From Trichaptum fuscoviolaceum (lineage: Eukaryota > Basidiomycota > Agaricomycetes > Hymenochaetales > Trichaptaceae): DNA of 64,000 nucleotides. The position numbers were made by a program, and so were the translations under genes. Positions 34,564 through 45,710 of this stretch are shown here, one piece after another; position 1 is the stretch's first letter, and each line of letters opens with the position of its first letter. The notes under the pieces are model-generated. The model saw only the letters and a program-made list of their open reading frames with translations. It was not told the origin of the DNA and ran no database searches. The stretch is from the NCBI GenBank assembly GCA_910574455.1, contig CAJSYZ010000010.1, positions 1,206,770-1,270,769 on the forward strand, written 5' to 3'.

Positions 34564-36224
34564 CTCCGTATATGTACAATATAATGATGGGCTTAGAGCC
34601 TTACTCCCGCTGGATGACTACTAAGCACTTCTGTAAGTATCGAGATAGCTTCTCCTTTGTGGGCTAGGAGGACACTGAAATGTATACCCTGAGTTGTTTG
34701 AGTTGCGGTGATGAAGAGGAACGCTGCGCTGTCGGTTGGGTGAGAAAGGATAAGATGACGCCCAGACCTAAGGAGAAAGGATAGAATGCCAGAAGAAATC
34801 GATTTGATGGCCTCATAGCAGCGCCAATGATACATTTGGATGTTCTAATCTGGTCTTGCAATCTACGACCGGTTCAGGGGTAGCTGTGCTTCAAGTTCGC
34901 AAAGTGTATGAGAATAATTATTCGGTGAGTCGCCTATTGTTGATGACCATGACTAGCAATTACGATGTCCGATAAGAATTCATTACCAGCACGTTCTAGA
35001 CATTTAGACACGTATAAAGTCTAGGCGCAAATAGTCTGTTGGTCTTTCCCTGGAAGTATCGAGCCAACAACACAGTTACACGCGAGTGTACTAAAATAGA
35101 CGCACATTTCACCAGTATACAGATGAAAAGCTTTTTGCGCTATAAACACCACTCCCCAGACGAAGGTCGACTATCGAGTAGCTTTCATAACTCCTGGTTA
35201 TTCCATCGGAAATCAACGACAATCGAAAGAGCGGCTGCAGATGAGGAAGCTGCTCCAGCACGACATGTTTGGTGTGTACATAGCTCTTCAAATTTCGCCT
35301 ACGCCTTCTGAAGCAAAATAGCCTGACTTCTGGAAATTTCCCCGGTCTTGACACGTCAAAGATAGGAAGAGAGAGAACAATTGAGCAGCCTAATGAAGAA
35401 TGTGCTCTCATCATTGCACCACACTGCAATGATCTGCCTTCTGAATGAGACGATCAGAACAAGGAGAAGGATGTGGTAGGAGATAAACATGGGATGGGTG
35501 TGAAAAGCAGCGGTGAACGGAAGTCACATGCAGACTGACAAGCGTGCCTCAGGACGCGTCCTTGTTTCCTACGACCATCATCTCTTCAGGCTACCGCGGC
35601 AGTGATAAAGATACAATCAGTGCTGGGAATAGACGCGATATTATTGCTTGCAATTGGATCGTCATGATCATCCTTGGAACATCTGGAACATCGCGAAGCC
35701 CGCAACGCCTCGACCTCGTGCTCACAGCTGCCTCAGCCGTCCTAAACTAGTCTTTTCGCTCTCTTCCGCCAGTCTTCTTTGCTTCTGAATAGCTCCTCCA
35801 GCATGCGGTAGAGTGCATCACGAGACATCGAATACAATAATCTTGCAGTGAAAATCAACCCTCCTTGAACTACGCGGTGTGATGCATACGGATAGCACGC
35901 CCCGAGAGAAGCATACGCTTCCGAACATAATTAGGCATCATTAACGTGACATCCAAATTAGCGCGAGAGAGGATTGGCAGACCTTTCCTGGCATGGGCTG
36001 GTCGGTTAGGTGCCGACTACTGGCTTGCTGTCCCCCTTTGACGAAGGAAAACCTGCAAGGCGTATAAATATTATGAAGTCAACCAGCGTGCCTACTCTAC
36101 CTAAGGCCATCCCCCACGGCCTCCTCTCCATCGTGCTCCTCAGTACGCCTTCCTTCCCCTCTTTATTTAACATATATATCTTCCCCCACTTCCAGCCTCT
36201 CCTTCTCTCACATACTCTCGGAAG
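34564..36224. other. intergenic region between paralogue C and GH47 gene
   Basis: About 1.66 kb. The first 300 bases hold the C leader and its 5'-UTR intron (GTATAC..). Bases about 35090-35175 resemble 33345-33430, and about 35575-35610 resemble 31620-31650, marking the edge of the tandem array. The last 200 bases should be the GH47 promoter. No gene supported. Confidence 0.5.
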
Positions 36225-38602
36225 ATGTACATTAAGCGAAGTATCCTCTTCGCCGTCGCATTTACGGGTACCACCACAACAGCACAGGTCCAAAAACCAG
36301 GCCTGAAGTTACCAGCATCCTCAAAGGCTAATGCTAACCTCATCAAGTCGATGTTCTCAGAGGCATACTCAACATCTCAACATACAGGTATGTCCATTGA
36401 ACAAACTGGATGGTCTCTTCCATGCCACCCACCTTATCTCTTTCATTTTCTCCAGGGAGTTTGCGTTTGGTCACGACGATCTTCAACCGGTATCTATGAC
36501 GTTCAATGATGGACGCAACGGATGGGGTGCATCTATTATAGATGGAATGAGCACTATGTTCATTATGGGATTAGATGTGAGTTACACTCAACTTCCAATT
36601 CATTTCCGCTCTTCTATGATCTAATAATACTTCCGTCAGGACTTTTTTAACGAAGCCGTGAACTTCAGTCGCACGATCGACTTTAATATGTCGCAAGTCG
36701 ATGAAACTGTTAGGTGTGTTATAACGCTTCCATCCTGATACTTTAGAACGTGACTAACCCGACCCGTTCTTGAAGTCTTTTTGAGACTACCATCCGATAT
36801 GTCGGCGGCCTTCTCAGCGCGTTCGAACTCAGTGGGCGCCAACATCAAATTCTCGTGGAAAAAGCAAAAGAAGTTGCTGATAAAATGGCCTTTGCCTGGG
36901 TTGGGGTAAGTTTTTCGCTAATTTCCTCTTCGATACTGTCGATCTGTGGCCGGTACTAATGCATTTGTTTCTAGGACAATGCGATTCCCTTCGGTGAGAT
37001 GAACTTTACGACAAACCAACCCGTGATCCAAAGTGTAAGAAATCTGTAATCTGGCTGAACCTAAACAACATTCTCATTCTCGCTTTTCTGTTAGTCAAAT
37101 ATTGCTGAAGCAGGCACTGTAAGCATCTAAGTAAAAATGGAGAGAACACTAATGTAATCAACATCATCGCCATCAGCTTACGCTAGAGTGGTTTACCCTT
37201 TCGTTAGTGATTTCCCTAAATTTTGAATTATGGTTTATCTTACGTCGATCTTAGAAAGCTCACTGGGAATGACACTTACCGCAATCTCACTGAAAAATCC
37301 GTGCGGCAAATCATAAGCTTGGCAGATCCGCTTCCAGGACTTGCTGCCCAGTGTATCGACCCTTCCACGGGCCAGTTTGACTGTGGTTATGTTGTGAGTT
37401 AACTCTTCCTCCTCAACGAAGCCTGTTGTAGCTGTTAACCTTGGTTGACCTCTGTAGACGTGGGGCGGTGGATCTGATAGTTACTTTGAGTACCTTCTCA
37501 AATACGCCCGCCTCCCAGAGACCACCGATCCCATTTTCCTCGATACATGGCGCGAAGCCGTTGATTCATCGATCAAGTTCTTGCTGAGGGTAGGATCACT
37601 CAGTCGGAATTCCTCCTTCAAAGAGCTTCTGACAGTCTGCTTGTATAGAAATCGACAGTCGGCGATCATGTCTACCTTGCTGATTTTGACGACGACCGTC
37701 TAATTCGCCATATTGGCTCCCATTTGGCTTGTTTCCACGGCGGAAACTGGCTCCTGGGTGGTAAGCTCTTGAAGAACGATACGATCGTCGACATTGCACT
37801 CGAACTCGTCGAAGCTTGCTGGAATACATACCAAAGTACTTTGTACGTAACATAGTTCATTTCTTTGTCCTAATGTCTTACTTTCCTCGCAGAACTGGTA
37901 TTGGACCTGAGACGTTCGCTTGGATTTCCTCCGATGGAAACTTCACCGGTGGACCTGACCCTGCGCCCTCGGATCTTGCATTTTACGAAAAGCACGGCTT
38001 CTACATCTTTAACGGGGGTTCGGACTATATCCTTCGCCCAGAAGTGCTCGAGAGCAACTTCTATGCGTGGCGCGTGACAGGCGATGAGAAGTACCAACAG
38101 CGCGCGCTAGCTGCGGCCCAGAGCATGAACAAGTTCTTGCTAGTCAACAAGGCGTTTGCGGGGATCAACAATGTATCTGAAGCTAACTCAGGTTTTATCG
38201 ATGATACGGAAAGCTTCTTCTTTGCAGAGGTGATGAAGTATTTGTACGTCTCCTGTCGTCACTTTCAGTATTACATGGGCCCTAGCTGAAGATACTACCT
38301 CATATGTAGGTTCCTGACGTTCGATGACCCAGAGCACATCAGTATTGACAACTGTTCGTTCACATCTTTCAACTACCTTTGCTTACATATACTAATCTTT
38401 CTGAGCAGTTATCTTCAACACCGAGGCACAGCCATTCCCTGTTGGACCTGCACCACCCACCTTCGGTCTGGGTCCTTTCACCGCTACGCCGACAACCACG
38501 TCTTTGTCGGGCTCGCGTGATTCGTTCCCCGCTGTCAGCGCGAACCCTCATTTGCCGAAGCAGATCGTACCGCTCGTACATGGCACTGGAGGAAGTTTCT
38601 GA
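36225..38602 (+). CDS. GH47 class I alpha-1,2-mannosidase, with apparent frameshift in exon 1
   Basis: Trims alpha-1,2-mannose from N-glycans; this one should be secreted or Golgi-luminal. ATG at 36225 opens MYIKRSILFAVAFTGTTTTA, a signal peptide. Later exons carry a clear GH47 series: EFAFGHDDLQPVSMTFNDGR, NGWGASIIDGMSTMFIMGLD, SLFETTIRYVGGLLSAFELS, LADPLPGLAAQCIDP, TWGGGSDSYFEYLLKYARLP, LACFHGGNWLLGG, RPEVLESNFYAWRVTGDEKY and DDTESFFFAEVMKYL; stop TGA 38600-38602. Exon 1 ends in phase 1 at 36387, but exon 2 (from 36456) needs phase 2. CTCAACAT is repeated exactly in tandem at 36368-36375 and 36376-36383; one copy fewer would restore the family's YSTYREFAFGHDD. As written, splicing gives a stop at 36497-36499. 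This is an inactive allele, a sequence error or unusual splicing. Confidence 0.88.
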
Positions 38603-38884
38603 ATTGCTCGCATATGTTAACATCCTCTTCTTGTTATGAGGTCTTGGACTGTATCGAATTTGTGCTGTCTGTGTGGTCCTCGAATTTGCAATCATTCATT
38701 TGTTCGACTGGGGTTTGGGTGCTTAGCCTTAAGTAGAAGCGTAGCAAGATTCCATTGTCTTTCCCCTGAATCCTTCCGGAGAATAAAGTATTAATGATTA
38801 TGATTCTTGTTCACGGACTACTAGCTAGTAGGATCAGAAAGAATGGAAGTCTGGAAGAACCTCATATCCTCGTCCTTGTAAGAA
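38603..38884. other. intergenic region
   Basis: 3' UTR of GH47 (AATAAAGTATTAATG near 38780) and the distal part of the condensin promoter. Nothing else seen. Confidence 0.5.
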
Positions 38885-38926
38885 ACGCGTAGCGAGGCGT
38901 TAGTAAGAGACGCGTGACAAACGCGT
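38885..38926 (+). promoter_or_regulatory. cluster of three ACGCGT (MCB-like) boxes upstream of condensin gene
   Basis: ACGCGT occurs at 38885-38890, 38910-38915 and 38921-38926, about 75-115 bases before the condensin ATG (39000). The last two share the longer string ACGCGTGAC. ACGCGT is the MluI cell-cycle box bound by MBF (Mbp1/Swi6) in yeasts, which drives G1/S genes. Use by a basidiomycete MBF is inference. Confidence 0.6.
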
Positions 38927-38999
38927 GACCAGGCGCGCCGTGTTTAGGTTCGGGCTCTTCATTCATCAACGCCCACACCAACTTCATCTTCCCGTCAAC

Positions 39000-41900
39000 A
39001 TGGCGGATGACTTTCGTCTGCAGGAGGAGTGCCAGGCTCTACAAGACTTAGCGAACTATAGTATCAACAATGAACATGATATCCGGTCCATGGATAGTGG
39101 CGAGGTCACAGCACTTCTGGAAGGTATGTTTTAGGATGCAATAATTGTGTTGAAAGTCAATGACGGGTCTCCTCTTCTCAGATGCTGTTGAGCGAGTTGC
39201 TGAATCCTCGGAAAGTATTATGAATCCGTCGGTCTTCGATGTTTATCGCAGCTTGCTAAAGTGAGTACTCAAAGGTTGTGAAAGCGACCTCGCTGACAGT
39301 AGCACAGATACGCGGATGCTCTGTCGGGTTCGATCATGAACAAGCTCTTGGACTCTGTGACATCAGGTTTTCTTGCAGAGTATGAAGCAGCACAGAGGGA
39401 TCTGGATAGCGGTGATTCGGAGTTGTACAGCTCACATCGAGCACCACTCGAGATGTATGCCTTCCTGCTTCAATGGTTTGTCAGCGCAGCAGAGAAGGTC
39501 AAGTCGCGAACCGACGACGACGCGCCCGCCGCACCTGTTCCCCGAGCACGCAAAGGGAGGGGAGGGAAGGCAGCGAACGCGAGAACTGGATCGAAGAAGG
39601 ACTCACATTGGTCATGGGTCGACCAAATCCCTGCCACGCTTGCTTTGATTAGCAAGATCTTAAGGTTGAAGAGTCATCGTATCTGGACAACTACACCGGA
39701 TAGAGATGCTTTTATCAAGTAAGTACATAAATTCTCTATGAAGGATATGTATCTCAAGGCATAAAAGTTGTCTTACGCGTCCGGCGTACCACATCAGCGA
39801 GTCTGAAACCTACATGAAGTCAAACGATATCAAGCTTGGCGTCTACAAGGTTATCTGTCTTGCAGTGAAGCATCATGGACATGGTTTCGGAGCTCAGATA
39901 TCAATAATGCAATCTCTTCAATATTACGAGCACTTGTCTGAGCCCATGGCCGAAGCTCTGACGGTGCTCGCAAAGGAGTTTGACCACAGCCAGCTTGCGG
40001 AAGAGATTCTTCGAGAGATTGCCGGGAAGAACTTCAATGGTCAAGATACGAAAGGTCCCCGGGCCTTCTCTCGTTTCTTGGTGCGACTTGCCGAACTCTC
40101 GCCAAGATTGGTCCTCAAGCAGATTAGTTTGCTACTTGCGCACTTGGACAGTGAGGTGAATATGCTATTTCTGTGTCTTTCTTCGTCCACTGACAGCCGG
40201 CGTAGTCGTACCCGATGCGGATGGCTCTTGTTGAGATTATCGGATGCCTCATCCGTGAGATTGCTATGTCGGACGAAGGGGAGCAGGAGTCTCGTGAGAA
40301 GAAGCTCAACAATCTATTTGATCTTCTGACCGAGCGCTACCTTGACGTATCATCATACGTTCGTGCGAAGGTCATCACAACGTTATCCAAGCTCTGTGAA
40401 CTTCCAGTGAAGTTCCCAAAGCAACGGCTGGCAATCGCAGAACTGACCGTTGGTGCACTGGAGGACAAGGGCAGCAGTGTTCGTCGGCATGCAGTCGCAT
40501 TGTTGACGAAGCTCATCTTGACGCATCCATATGGTCTGATGCATGGTGGTCTCTTGAAGTTGGGAGAGTGGGAAGAAAGATACAATGCTATCTGCAAGGA
40601 ATTGGAGGAAATGGATAGGCAGCTTGATCCTGGCGCAGGTGGCCCTGAAGAAGACGACGAAGAGGAGGAGGACGAAAGCGAGGGCGAAGAAGAGGAGCAA
40701 CCGGAGACCTCAGATGCAGATGAAGCTCCCCATAGCGATGCCAATGAGAGAATTACAAGTTCACCCATGAAAGCTGCTCGTAAACGCATGAAGTATGACT
40801 CTCTATCGTCTGTACGTAGTTGTGAGCTAACTTTCTTAAAGGTCATCTCGGAAAGAAAACGTTCCCTTGTACGCAACTTCTGACGACGATGATGAAATGC
40901 AAATCGAAGGTGGAGAACCACGGAGCGACGCCTCGCAAGATGCAGAGATGGCCGACGAGAATGGCATTGCGTCGGAAGGACTAGCAGGCGACGAAGGCTT
41001 TGAAGAAGGAGGCGAGGTCCAAGCGGATGAAGGCTTCTATGAGGGCGAGGAAGACGACGAAAATGTGCCTCCCGGTGATACTCCAGCTCGTCCTACAACA
41101 TCTCGCAGCGTAGCACCAACACCTCTTCGAACACCGAAGACTCCATTCAAGACACCCAGGGCACCGATAGAAACAAGGACACCGCGAACTATCCATAAGT
41201 CCGCCTTCAAGTCTGCTAAGAAGGATAAGAAGAAAAAGAAGAAGCCAAGAAAAAGTCAGTTGGATATCTCGACATTGACGGATGAACAGGTGGCGCTTGC
41301 TGCGCTGCAGAGCAACCAGATTCTCCATTTGAAGCTAAGAAAGAGGTACTATGCCGAGTCTCTCAGCTTCATAAGGCAGATCGAAGGTGCGATGGAAATC
41401 ATTGGCCAGTTACTTGGATCAAAGAACAAGGCGGAAGTTTTGGAGGCAATCGAGTTCTTCCGAGTTGCTCATGAGTACCAATTTGAGGGAGCAGAGGTAA
41501 GCAAAATCAAATTTTGTCACAGTTAGAATATACTTATAGGAGAACCAGATTGGCATTAAAAGGATGTTGCATCTAATTTGGTCGAAAGACAATAGCTCCA
41601 CTTCAGAGGACGGAAAGGAGCTGAAGGGCATTCGGTCCCGTCTTCTTGAGTGTTACCGCACACTTTACTTCGATCCTTTGCCAGATATGGAGCCAAAGCA
41701 ACAGGTCAACCGTATAGCAAAGAACATGATTGAGTTCGTCGATTCCTGCAATCATCGCGATGTCTCAATAATCTTTATCTATTTATTGATAGATTGACAT
41801 ACGATTCAACGTTGGCGGAGTTGACTTCGCTTGAAGAAATGATGCGAACTATGATGGACGATGACCAGATCCACGGAGACGTCATAGCGAAGCTTTGGCA

Positions 41901-44156
41901 AGTATACAGTACGTGTCTGGGTTAAAAGTCTGTCGAATCATCACGCTGATGTACTTGGTGTAGGTTCGGACAAACAGCTTCCTAAGGAGCAACGACGGGG
42001 AGCCATCATCATCCTTGGAATGTTAGCCTTAGCGAAGCGCTCTGTTGTCACTGATCGTGTAGACACCCTGCTCAAGGTCGGATTGGGCCCACTAGGCCGG
42101 GTATGTAACATTATGCGGCTTCTGTGGAATATCTGTTAACATTATTCTATATAAGTCGGATCTACTTCTTGCTCGTTATACCTGTGTGGCTTTACAACGT
42201 CTTAACGGTAGTGTGAAAAAGGTCAAGGGTAAGTGACCTATAATGGTCTGATGTCATGCTAAGACTCATTGAGTTGTTGATAGGATCTTTATTGGATAAA
42301 ACTTTGCGCCTGGAAATGGACAACGCTATTTTTCGCAAACTACAGGACGCCATCCTTCAACCCTCTAGGTCGAAAGAGTGGTTTGGAATGGCGGAGCAGG
42401 CGATAAATACAATATACGCACTTGGCGAACACCCAGACACCTTGTGTAACGACATAATCAAGAATCTTGCGCGCCGTGTGTTTGGGGGCACACGAAGTGG
42501 TAGTGTTAGTCAAGAAGAACGATCGAAGAGTCCTAACGATATGGACGAGGACGGGCCTAACGCAACACCAGACATTGAGGCAACTCCAAGGCCACAGTCG
42601 ACACAACGATTTACGTCCTCTAGTGATATAGGTGAAGCTTTCGAACTCAGTCAGCTTCTTTTTATCGTCGGCCACGTGGCGATCAAGCAGATTGTTTACC
42701 TTGAACTTGTCGAACGAGAATGGAAACGCCAGAAGGACGAGAAGGAGAAAGGTATGTTGGTGTGAACTGGTGGACATTAAGGACTTTGACCTAAGCTTAT
42801 GCTAGCGGAGAAAGCTGCGAAAGGAGAGAGTGCTCGCAATGCGAAGGAAGGAGAGGAGCTTGAGCAAGTAGCTGGCAATGCTGAGGACGAAATCGGAGAA
42901 AGAATAGCTGCAGTGCGTGAGTCTGAGCTCCTATATGGATCAGAGTCATTGCTCGCAGTCTTCGGACCTATGATTGTTCACATTTGCGGCAGCCCTCACA
43001 AGTACAAGGTATGATATTCAATTCTATATCAGTGTTCTTGTTATCTCATTCAATTATAGAACCCTATACTAAGAACGGCAGCCACACTGGCTTTCAGCAA
43101 GTTCTTATGTGTCAGTTCCCAATTTTGCGACCAACATCATCGGTTACTGTTCAAGGTCTTGGAAACATCGAAAGATCCTAATATCCGGAGTAACATTGTT
43201 ATCGCCCTTGGCGATGTTGCAGTCTGCTTCAGCAATATCATCGATGAGAATAGCAATGAGTTGTATAAAGGCCTGTCAGACCGCAATCTTGTTGTCAAGA
43301 AGAACACGCTCATGGTCTTGACACACTTAATCCTCAACGGCATGATTAAAGTCAAGGGTCAGCTAGGAGAGATGGCTAAGTGCCTCGAAGACCCAGAGCA
43401 GCGTATTGCAGATCTCGCTAAGCTATTCTTTACGGAGCTATCGACGAAAGACAATGCGATATACAATAATTTGCCTGATGGTAAGGCTGCCTTATTGAAT
43501 GTAGTCAAGCATCACTAACGTTTATTCATGTTAGTCATCAGCCATTTGTCTGTCGGCGAACATGCTGTTGATGAAGAGACCTTCCAGAGCACCATGAAAT
43601 ACATATTCTCCTTTATCGAAAAGGCTCGTATTGCCTCAATTTGTTACCCCTTTAACGAACTAACCCTTGGCAAACTCCAGGAGAAACAAGCTGAGAGCAT
43701 AGTGGATAAGCTTTGCCAGAGATTCCGACTTTCAGATGACCCTCGACAATGGCGTGACATCGCTTTCTGCCTTTCTCTGCTTCCCTTCAAATCCGAGCGA
43801 TCTCTGAAAAAGCTGATCGAAGGCTTGCCATTCTATCAAGATAAACTACACGAACCAGTTGTATTTACTCGCTTCTCAGAGATGCTATCCAAGGTATGTC
43901 ATTCCGTAAGTATTTTTCGGTATGAACTAAATTTCGCCAGGCAAGGGCAAATAAATCGACCAGCAAGCCTGACTCTGACATCAAAGAGTTCGAGAATGTA
44001 TGTATAAACTCTTCTGAATATGACAGCTACGATTGCTAAACACACCAACAGATCTTGGAAGAACATAAGAAGCAGGGTGAGGAAGACCATGCTCTGGAGA
44101 AGCGTGCAGAAGGAAAGAAGGCTGCCGCTCGTAAGCGCGCTACTCGGAAAGGCTAG
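39000..44156 (+). CDS. YCS4: condensin complex subunit 1 (Ycs4/Cnd1/CAP-D2)
   Basis: HEAT-repeat non-SMC subunit of condensin, needed for mitotic chromosome compaction. ATG at 39000 (MADDFRLQEECQALQDLANY). About fifteen exons run to KRATRKG with TAG 44154-44156. Family stretches include DAVERVAESSESIMNPSVFD, HRAPLEMYAFLLQWFVSAAE, KLGVYKVICLAVKHHGHGFG, DVSSYVRAKVITTLSKLCEL, RRHAVALLTKLILTHPYG, HLKLRKRYYAESLSFIRQIE, EQRRGAIIILGMLALAKRSV, and the diagnostic C-terminal run RNLVVKKNTLMVLTHLILNG, MIKVKGQLGEMAKCLEDPEQ and FNELTLGKLQEKQAESIVDK. Two acidic insertions (about 40640-40740 and 40880-41080) flank a TP-rich linker (TPLRTPKTPFKTPRAP), a plausible CDK target. Length of roughly 1,350-1,400 residues fits the family. 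Opposite-strand frames are shadows of the acidic tracts. Confidence 0.96.
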
Positions 44157-44529
44157 TTGTTCTACTCGTCTTGATGCGTAGAATGCGCGCTCATTTTAGT
44201 TCCAGCATCGAGAAGAAAAGCTCGCAACGACGACGATGACGATGATTAGATATATGGGACTCCTTTGGTGTTGAATTCTCATGTTTCGGTACACGTTAAA
44301 TTATTTGTATTAGAATCTGCACGTAGTTGAGTGTTTGTATTACTTACAACGATAAAATCGTAAGAAATAAATCGTCGGATCAGATTCATTATCCTGGTCT
44401 GCGATGCACGTATATTGTGTGGTTACTGTGTGTGGTTATTAGCGAAAGAAAAACCACAAATGTCACAATAAAAGCCAACCAAAATTGTCTACATCCTTTA
44501 CCATCCTCCTCATCCATTTCGCAGCTCCC
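44157..44529. other. intergenic region between co-oriented genes
   Basis: About 370 bases. A possible alternative 3' exon of the condensin gene (after TTTTAG near 44200, reading into Asp/Lys codons) is conceivable. Otherwise nothing seen. Confidence 0.45.
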
Positions 44530-45419
44530 ATGTCCAAAAGATCACTAAGACAGCTCGAGAGCGAACTTGAAGTCGGCCTTGCCGAGATTGGAGCCAGAGC
44601 GCAGGCGAGAAAGAGGCTGCGCCGCGATGAAGAACAGAGAAGTAGTGGTAAATGTCGTTGCAAACTTCCTCTGGGCAAGAAAGAATTCAACGATCTCGAC
44701 AACCTTCCTAATACCACCCTCGATAATGTAGACGTAGTTAAGGAACCACTTCCAAATGCAAACGGCCTGCCGAGGCTACAGAACGAGGATCTCGTTCTTG
44801 ACCGCGAGCTGAAGGACGGCCCCGCAAAAACTAGGCCTAAGGCGGCACCAAAGAAGCTGCATAGCACGGAGAAAGCTGAAGAGGACAAGAACCCGAGGAA
44901 GAACCGCATAGCCAAGAGGAAAGGGGGAAAGACAATTGATGCTGCGAAGGCTTGGAAGAAGAGTATCCACTGTTGGAAAAAGGATGTCGAGTTTTTTTGG
45001 CCTGCTGGCACTGTGGTGAGTACACAATTTGGCATAGAAAATCATCACCCAGTTGATTATAAACCCATTTCTGGACACAGTGCATCATAAAATACGATGG
45101 TGAGCATCCTATTCAAATCCTGATTAGAATAACCTTGCTCATTCCTTCCATATTATCAGCAAAGAAGGCGTATGGACTTGAAGATAAGGAAGTCAACTCT
45201 CTTCCGCACGAGTTCCTCCCGGAAGATAATAAGAGGATGTACTCGCTTTCTGATATCGAAGATCTTGCGAAGCGCAAGTATCATGCCGGCAGATACATGA
45301 GCGGAGTTGTTGAGGTGCCAGGAGAGCCGATTGTCGGCTCTCAGCTGTTCGTGCAATATGAAAAAGCTACAAACCAGGCGGTGAGACGGCTCGGGAGGGG
45401 ATGGTATCCGCTTCAGTGA
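44530..45419 (+). CDS. small basic protein with XPA-C-like terminal module
   Basis: Three exons: 44530 to about 45015, a short exon near 45080 (CIIKYDG junction), and about 45160-45419. ATG at 44530 (MSKRSLRQLESELEVGLAEI); an upstream TTG in the same frame is not a likely start. The N-terminal half is charged and Lys/Arg-rich (GLAEIGARAQARKRLRRDEE, PRKNRIAKRKGGK) and probably nuclear. After WKKSIHCWKKDVEFFWPAGT the spliced frame reads IIKYDAKKAYGLEDKEVNSL, then NKRMYSLSDIEDLAKRKYHA. The pattern K.DAKK.Y.L.D..L..LP followed by M..Y...D...LA.RK resembles the short XPA C-terminal DNA-repair fold seen in several fungal proteins. There is no zinc finger, so this is not a full XPA. DNA binding is plausible; function not established. 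Confidence 0.65.
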
Positions 45420-45710
45420 ATAGCTTCAGCGGGGTGGATTCAGTGATGAGGGCTTCAGTCCAGGTGTCTTCTGTTTTTATGTCTATCTTTTATTGTTCAC
45501 ACCCTTTCCCGTTTATTCGTTCCAAGTTTTGACGATATTAGTTTAGCAATCGGTTGTCACTTCCTAGTACCGTTATGTTGTATTAAATCATTTTGACATG
45601 AACCCGTGAAACGTACAGCGTCGTTGCAGTCTAAAAGAATAATTTCTTCACAAACCCAATGGAAATCTAAGCTCGAGATCTGACGAGCATCGTATCGAAT
45701 TACGGACTCG
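45420..45710. other. intergenic region between convergent genes
   Basis: About 290 bases between two facing stop codons; T-rich, probably overlapping 3' UTRs. Confidence 0.5.

Larger units (their letters stand above)
29400..35620. repeat. tandem triplication region containing three paralogous genes
   Basis: Three minus-strand paralogues (A, B, C) repeat with stop codons at about 29571, 32073 and 33769. Similarity is not limited to coding DNA. Promoter/leader segments match (CCCCTTTAT near 30600 and 33085), as do 5'-UTR introns opening GTATGC/GTATAC. Upstream spacers also align by eye: about 30685-30730 with 33155-33200 and 34835-34875; about 31790-31950 with 33540-33650; about 33345-33430 with 35090-35175; and about 31620-31650 with 35575-35610. 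Divergence is substantial, so the duplications are not recent. Confidence 0.75.

Noticed and set aside
40337..40921. 194-codon minus-strand frame with Ser runs
   Set aside because: Antisense of the acidic Glu/Asp tract of the condensin gene.
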